A stretch of DNA of 6,453 nucleotides from NCBI GenBank assembly GCA_036384655.1, contig DASVLX010000024.1, positions 1-6,453 of the forward strand, written 5' to 3'. This document shows positions 4,394 through 6,453 of the stretch, in pieces (position 1 is the first letter of the stretch; each line of letters begins with the position of its first letter). The position numbers and the translations under genes were made by a program. Below the pieces are notes generated by a model. It saw only the letters and a program-made list of their open reading frames with translations, had not been told where the DNA came from and made no database searches. This DNA comes from DASVLX01 sp036384655 (GTDB lineage Bacteria > Actinomycetota > Actinomycetes > Mycobacteriales > Pseudonocardiaceae).

Positions 4394-5698
4394 ATGACAT
4401 ACACATCCCGACTGACCTCGCGGGTTCCGGTGCGGGAGCAGGCCGGCGCGCTGCGCCTGATCTTCGAACTTCCTCGACCGGTGCGCAGGCTGCTCGCCGG
4501 ACGGCCGGTCGTTCGTGAGGGCCAGCGGCTGGATTCCGACGTGCAGTTGTTGCTGCGCCTGCAGAAACTGGCCGGTTACCAGTTCGGCGGCAGGGATGTG
4601 GCCGAGGCTCGCGCGGCCCTGGAAATCGGTTCGCGGATGGCGGCCGGACCCCGCGTCGGATCGGTCAGCACGCGGCCGGTGGACATTCCGCGCGCCGACG
4701 GCGGGATCCCGGCGCGGCTCTACACGCCGACTGGCCTGGCCGCGGGATCACCGCTGTTGGTCTACTACCACGGCGGCGGCTGCGTGCTCGGCAGCCTGGA
4801 CACCCACGACGCCCTGTGTCGGCATCTCGCCCGGCTGGCCGACGTCCGGTTGCTGGCGGTGGACTACCGGCTGGCACCGGAGCATCCCTTCCCGGCCGGC
4901 GTGGACGACGCGGTGGCGGCCTTCGCCCACGTCGCCGCGCACGCCGAGGAGCTGGGGGCCGACCCGGCCGCGCTCGCGGTCGGTGGCGACAGCGCGGGCG
5001 GCAACCTGGCCGCCGTCGTGGCGCACCAGGCCAGTCAGAACGGCACGGCCCGGCCGGTGTTCGCACTGCTGCTCTACCCCTCGACGGACGCGTCGGTGCG
5101 CCGACCGTCCCGGAACACGTTCGGCCGTGGCTTCTTCCTCCGTGACTCGGAACTGACGTGGTTCCTCAACCACTACGCCCCGGATCCGGCGACGCACACC
5201 GACCCGCGGCTGTCCGTGCTGCTCGCCGACGACCTGCGCGGCTTCCCGGCAACCTATCTCGCCACCGCCGGATTCGACCCGCTGCGCGACGAGGGCGAGG
5301 CGTTCGCCGCGAGGCTCACCGAGTTCGGGGTTCGGGTGACGGTCCATCGGCAGCCGGATCTGGTGCACGGGTACGCCGGCATGCTGGCCGCCAGTTCCCG
5401 CTGCCGCGAGGCGGTGGCGGAGGCGGCCGGCGCGCTGCGGGTCGGGCTGGCGCTGTCTCGGCCGAAGCCGCGGGCCCGCCGCCGGGCCGCCGCGAGCAGC
5501 GCCACCAACAGCACGACGCGCGGCCGGGCGGCGACCACTGCCAGGACGGCGAGCAGGACCGCGGCGAAGTCAGCCGAAAAGAAGTCAGCGGACAAAGAAC
5601 CGACACAGAAACAACCGACACAGAAAGCGAAGTCGGCGGAGAGGGCCGCTGGCAGGAGGACGCCCAAGACACCCGGGGCGACGCCGCCGGAGGAGTGA
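4394..5698 (+). CDS. HSL-family alpha/beta-hydrolase (esterase) with histone-like C-terminal tail
   Basis: A 434-residue carboxylesterase of the hormone-sensitive-lipase type (Abhydrolase_3). The ATG at 4394 has GGGAG (4384-4388) five bases upstream; the open frame extends further up but crosses the divergent FMN reductase start. Residues 1-90 form a helical cap. HGGG (126-129) is the oxyanion motif, YRLAPEHPFPAG (158-169) is a family signature, and the triad is Ser200 in GDSAGG, Asp295 in FDPLRDEG and His325 in LVHGYAG. The catalytic domain ends near residue 352, the usual family length. About 80 further residues follow, rich in Ala, Lys, Arg, Thr and Ser and predicted disordered, resembling histone H1 tails, with four consecutive five-residue units (KSAEK, KSADK, EPTQK, QPTQK at 392-411). 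No signal peptide is seen. The substrate is probably a short-chain ester or acetylated compound, not determinable here. The role of the tail is unknown. Confidence 0.9.
   Translation: MTYTSRLTSRVPVREQAGALRLIFELPRPVRRLLAGRPVVREGQRLDSDVQLLLRLQKLAGYQFGGRDVAEARAALEIGSRMAAGPRVGSVSTRPVDIPRADGGIPARLYTPTGLAAGSPLLVYYHGGGCVLGSLDTHDALCRHLARLADVRLLAVDYRLAPEHPFPAGVDDAVAAFAHVAAHAEELGADPAALAVGGDSAGGNLAAVVAHQASQNGTARPVFALLLYPSTDASVRRPSRNTFGRGFFLRDSELTWFLNHYAPDPATHTDPRLSVLLADDLRGFPATYLATAGFDPLRDEGEAFAARLTEFGVRVTVHRQPDLVHGYAGMLAASSRCREAVAEAAGALRVGLALSRPKPRARRRAAASSATNSTTRGRAATTARTASRTAAKSAEKKSADKEPTQKQPTQKAKSAERAAGRRTPKTPGATPPEE
5566..5626 (+). repeat. 15-bp tandem repeat array in the esterase tail
   Basis: GAAGTCAGC recurs at 5566 and 5581, and AACCGACACAGAAA at 5598 and 5613, each pair exactly 15 bp apart. 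In frame this gives pentapeptides ending in lysine. The segment is A-rich with many AAA/AAG codons, unlike the GC-rich flanks, and looks like the product of slipped-strand duplication. Confidence 0.7.
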
Positions 5699-5702
5699 CT
5701 CA

Positions 5703-5724
5703 CGCGGCCACGGCGGGCCACGCG
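5703..5724. terminator. Putative terminator between convergent esterase and aminotransferase genes
   Basis: CGCG (5703-5706) pairs with CGCG (5721-5724) and GCC (5707-5709) with GGC (5716-5718), with a two-base CA bulge and a six-base loop. The hairpin occupies most of the 34-bp gap between the two convergent stop codons. There is no U-tract, and the same bases also read as a direct repeat of CACGCGGC, so this is tentative. Confidence 0.35.
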
Positions 5725-5732
5725 GCGAGCCG

Positions 5733-6453
5733 TCAGAGCGGGAACGAGCGTGCGGCGGCGAGGAACGCGTCGTTCTCGGCGGGCTCGCTGACGGTGACCC
5801 GGACTCCGTCGCTGTCGGCGCCGGCCGCGAACGCGCGCACGACGATCTTGTGGTCCAGACAGTGCTCGTTGAACTCGGTGGTGCGCTCCCGCAGCGGCAA
5901 CCAGACGAAGTTGGCCTGGCTGTCCGGAACCTCGTAGCCCATCGCGCGGAGTTCGGCGGTGACCCTTCCGCGCTCGGCGATGATCGACCGGCACCGGGTC
6001 ATCAGCTCCGACTCGGCGTCCAGCGAGGCGATCGCGGCGGCCTGCGCGATCGAGTTGACCGCGAACGGCACGTACACCTTGCGCAGCGCGTCGGCGATCG
6101 GCTCCGGCGCGACGCAGTAGCCGACCCGCAGCCCGGCCAGCCCGTACGCCTTCGAGAAGGTCCGCAGCACGGCCACGTTCCGCCGGCCCCGCGACCAGGC
6201 CTCCCGTGCCGCCGTGATGCCGTCCGGCACGTCCGGGTCGTCCACGAACTCCCGGTATGCCTCGTCGAGCACCACCAGCACATCGTCGGGCACGCCGTCC
6301 AGCAGATGCGCCAGCTCGGCGGTGCGCAGCGCCGTTCCGGTCGGGTTGTTGGGCGTGCAGGCGAAAATCAACCGGGTGGTCGGGGTGATCGCCGCCAGGA
6401 TGCCGTCCACGTCCAGCCGATAATCGCTGGTCAGCGGCACCTTCCGGGCATGG
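5733..6453 (-). CDS. pat: Aromatic amino acid aminotransferase, Pat/HisC2 type (5' end outside window)
   Basis: The C-terminal 239 residues of a class-I/II, fold-type-I PLP aminotransferase are visible; about 115 N-terminal residues lie beyond the window. The frame continues to the edge as H-A-R-K before VPLTSDYRLD. Counted from that edge, Asn36 in TPNNPTG, Asp63 in LDEAY, the PLP Schiff-base Lys101 in TFSKAYGLAGLR, Arg109, and the carboxylate-binding Arg218 in VRVTV are all present. The blocks KVYVPF.VNSIAQAAAIASLDA, SQANFVWLPL and the ending EPAENDAFL agree with the mycobacterial/corynebacterial Pat (HisC2) proteins as I recall them. These transaminate phenylpyruvate and other aromatic 2-oxo acids, and some also act on imidazole-acetol phosphate in histidine synthesis. 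Automated annotation may call it histidinol-phosphate aminotransferase (hisC). No his genes are adjacent here, which favours Pat. Cytosolic. It converges on the esterase gene. Confidence 0.88.
   Translation of the reverse strand, partial: HARKVPLTSDYRLDVDGILAAITPTTRLIFACTPNNPTGTALRTAELAHLLDGVPDDVLVVLDEAYREFVDDPDVPDGITAAREAWSRGRRNVAVLRTFSKAYGLAGLRVGYCVAPEPIADALRKVYVPFAVNSIAQAAAIASLDAESELMTRCRSIIAERGRVTAELRAMGYEVPDSQANFVWLPLRERTTEFNEHCLDHKIVVRAFAAGADSDGVRVTVSEPAENDAFLAAARSFPL

Noticed and set aside
4294..4404. 37-residue N-terminal extension of the FMN reductase
   Set aside because: It overlaps the divergent esterase start, and the flavodoxin fold begins right after ATG 4293, which has its own AGGA.
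5254..5994. 246-aa minus-strand frame with hydrophobic stretch (AAVLLAVLAVVAA)
   Set aside because: Antisense shadow of the Ala/Lys-rich esterase tail and a frame-shifted reading of the aminotransferase; the apparent TM segment is an artefact of antisense Ala/Thr/Arg codons.

Overview
The window is very GC-rich, with strong G/C preference at third codon positions, GTG starts and long antisense shadow frames. Together with an aromatic aminotransferase of the mycobacterial/corynebacterial Pat type, this points to a high-GC actinomycete. A Pseudonocardiales genome such as Amycolatopsis is my guess, but sequence alone does not settle the genus.

Left part (1 to about 1601): the right-hand end of an integrated element, probably an actinomycete integrative and conjugative element (AICE) in a tRNA-Pro gene. 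A leftward, translationally coupled operon encodes a two-TM membrane protein (299-676), a 95-aa conserved-looking protein (15-302) and the first codons of a third gene that runs off the window. A rightward pair encodes a small protein with an AT-hook-like N-terminus and ribbon-helix-helix character (826-1029) and a small Rmf/CrpP-like protein (1020-1295). The two units diverge from a 149-bp control region. That region holds two imperfect 22-bp repeats (shared core TGTACATGC), each overlapping one of the predicted promoters, and a 9-bp-stem hairpin in the leftward leader.

Junction (1296-1834): 539 bp without a protein gene. It contains an AT-rich island with a 12-bp inverted repeat and paired TTGGGAGA direct repeats. 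Next comes the 3' half of a tRNA-Pro(CGG) gene (1555-1601), read as the att core, then a strong tRNA terminator hairpin (1608-1643) and a second pair of GGGAGA repeats on the chromosomal side. No integrase gene is visible. With this tRNA orientation, the intact tRNA and the integrase should lie to the left of the window.

Right part (1835-6453): ordinary chromosomal metabolism. A cytosolic S9-family prolyl-oligopeptidase-like peptidase (1835-3703) converges on an NADPH-dependent FMN reductase (3733-4293). The reductase diverges from an HSL-family esterase (4394-5698) that carries an unusual histone-like, lysine-rich tail. The esterase converges on the C-terminal two thirds of an aromatic aminotransferase (5733 to the window end). 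Both convergent gaps are about 30 bp and hold GC-rich hairpins that may serve as shared terminators. These four genes are not an obvious pathway; each looks independently transcribed.
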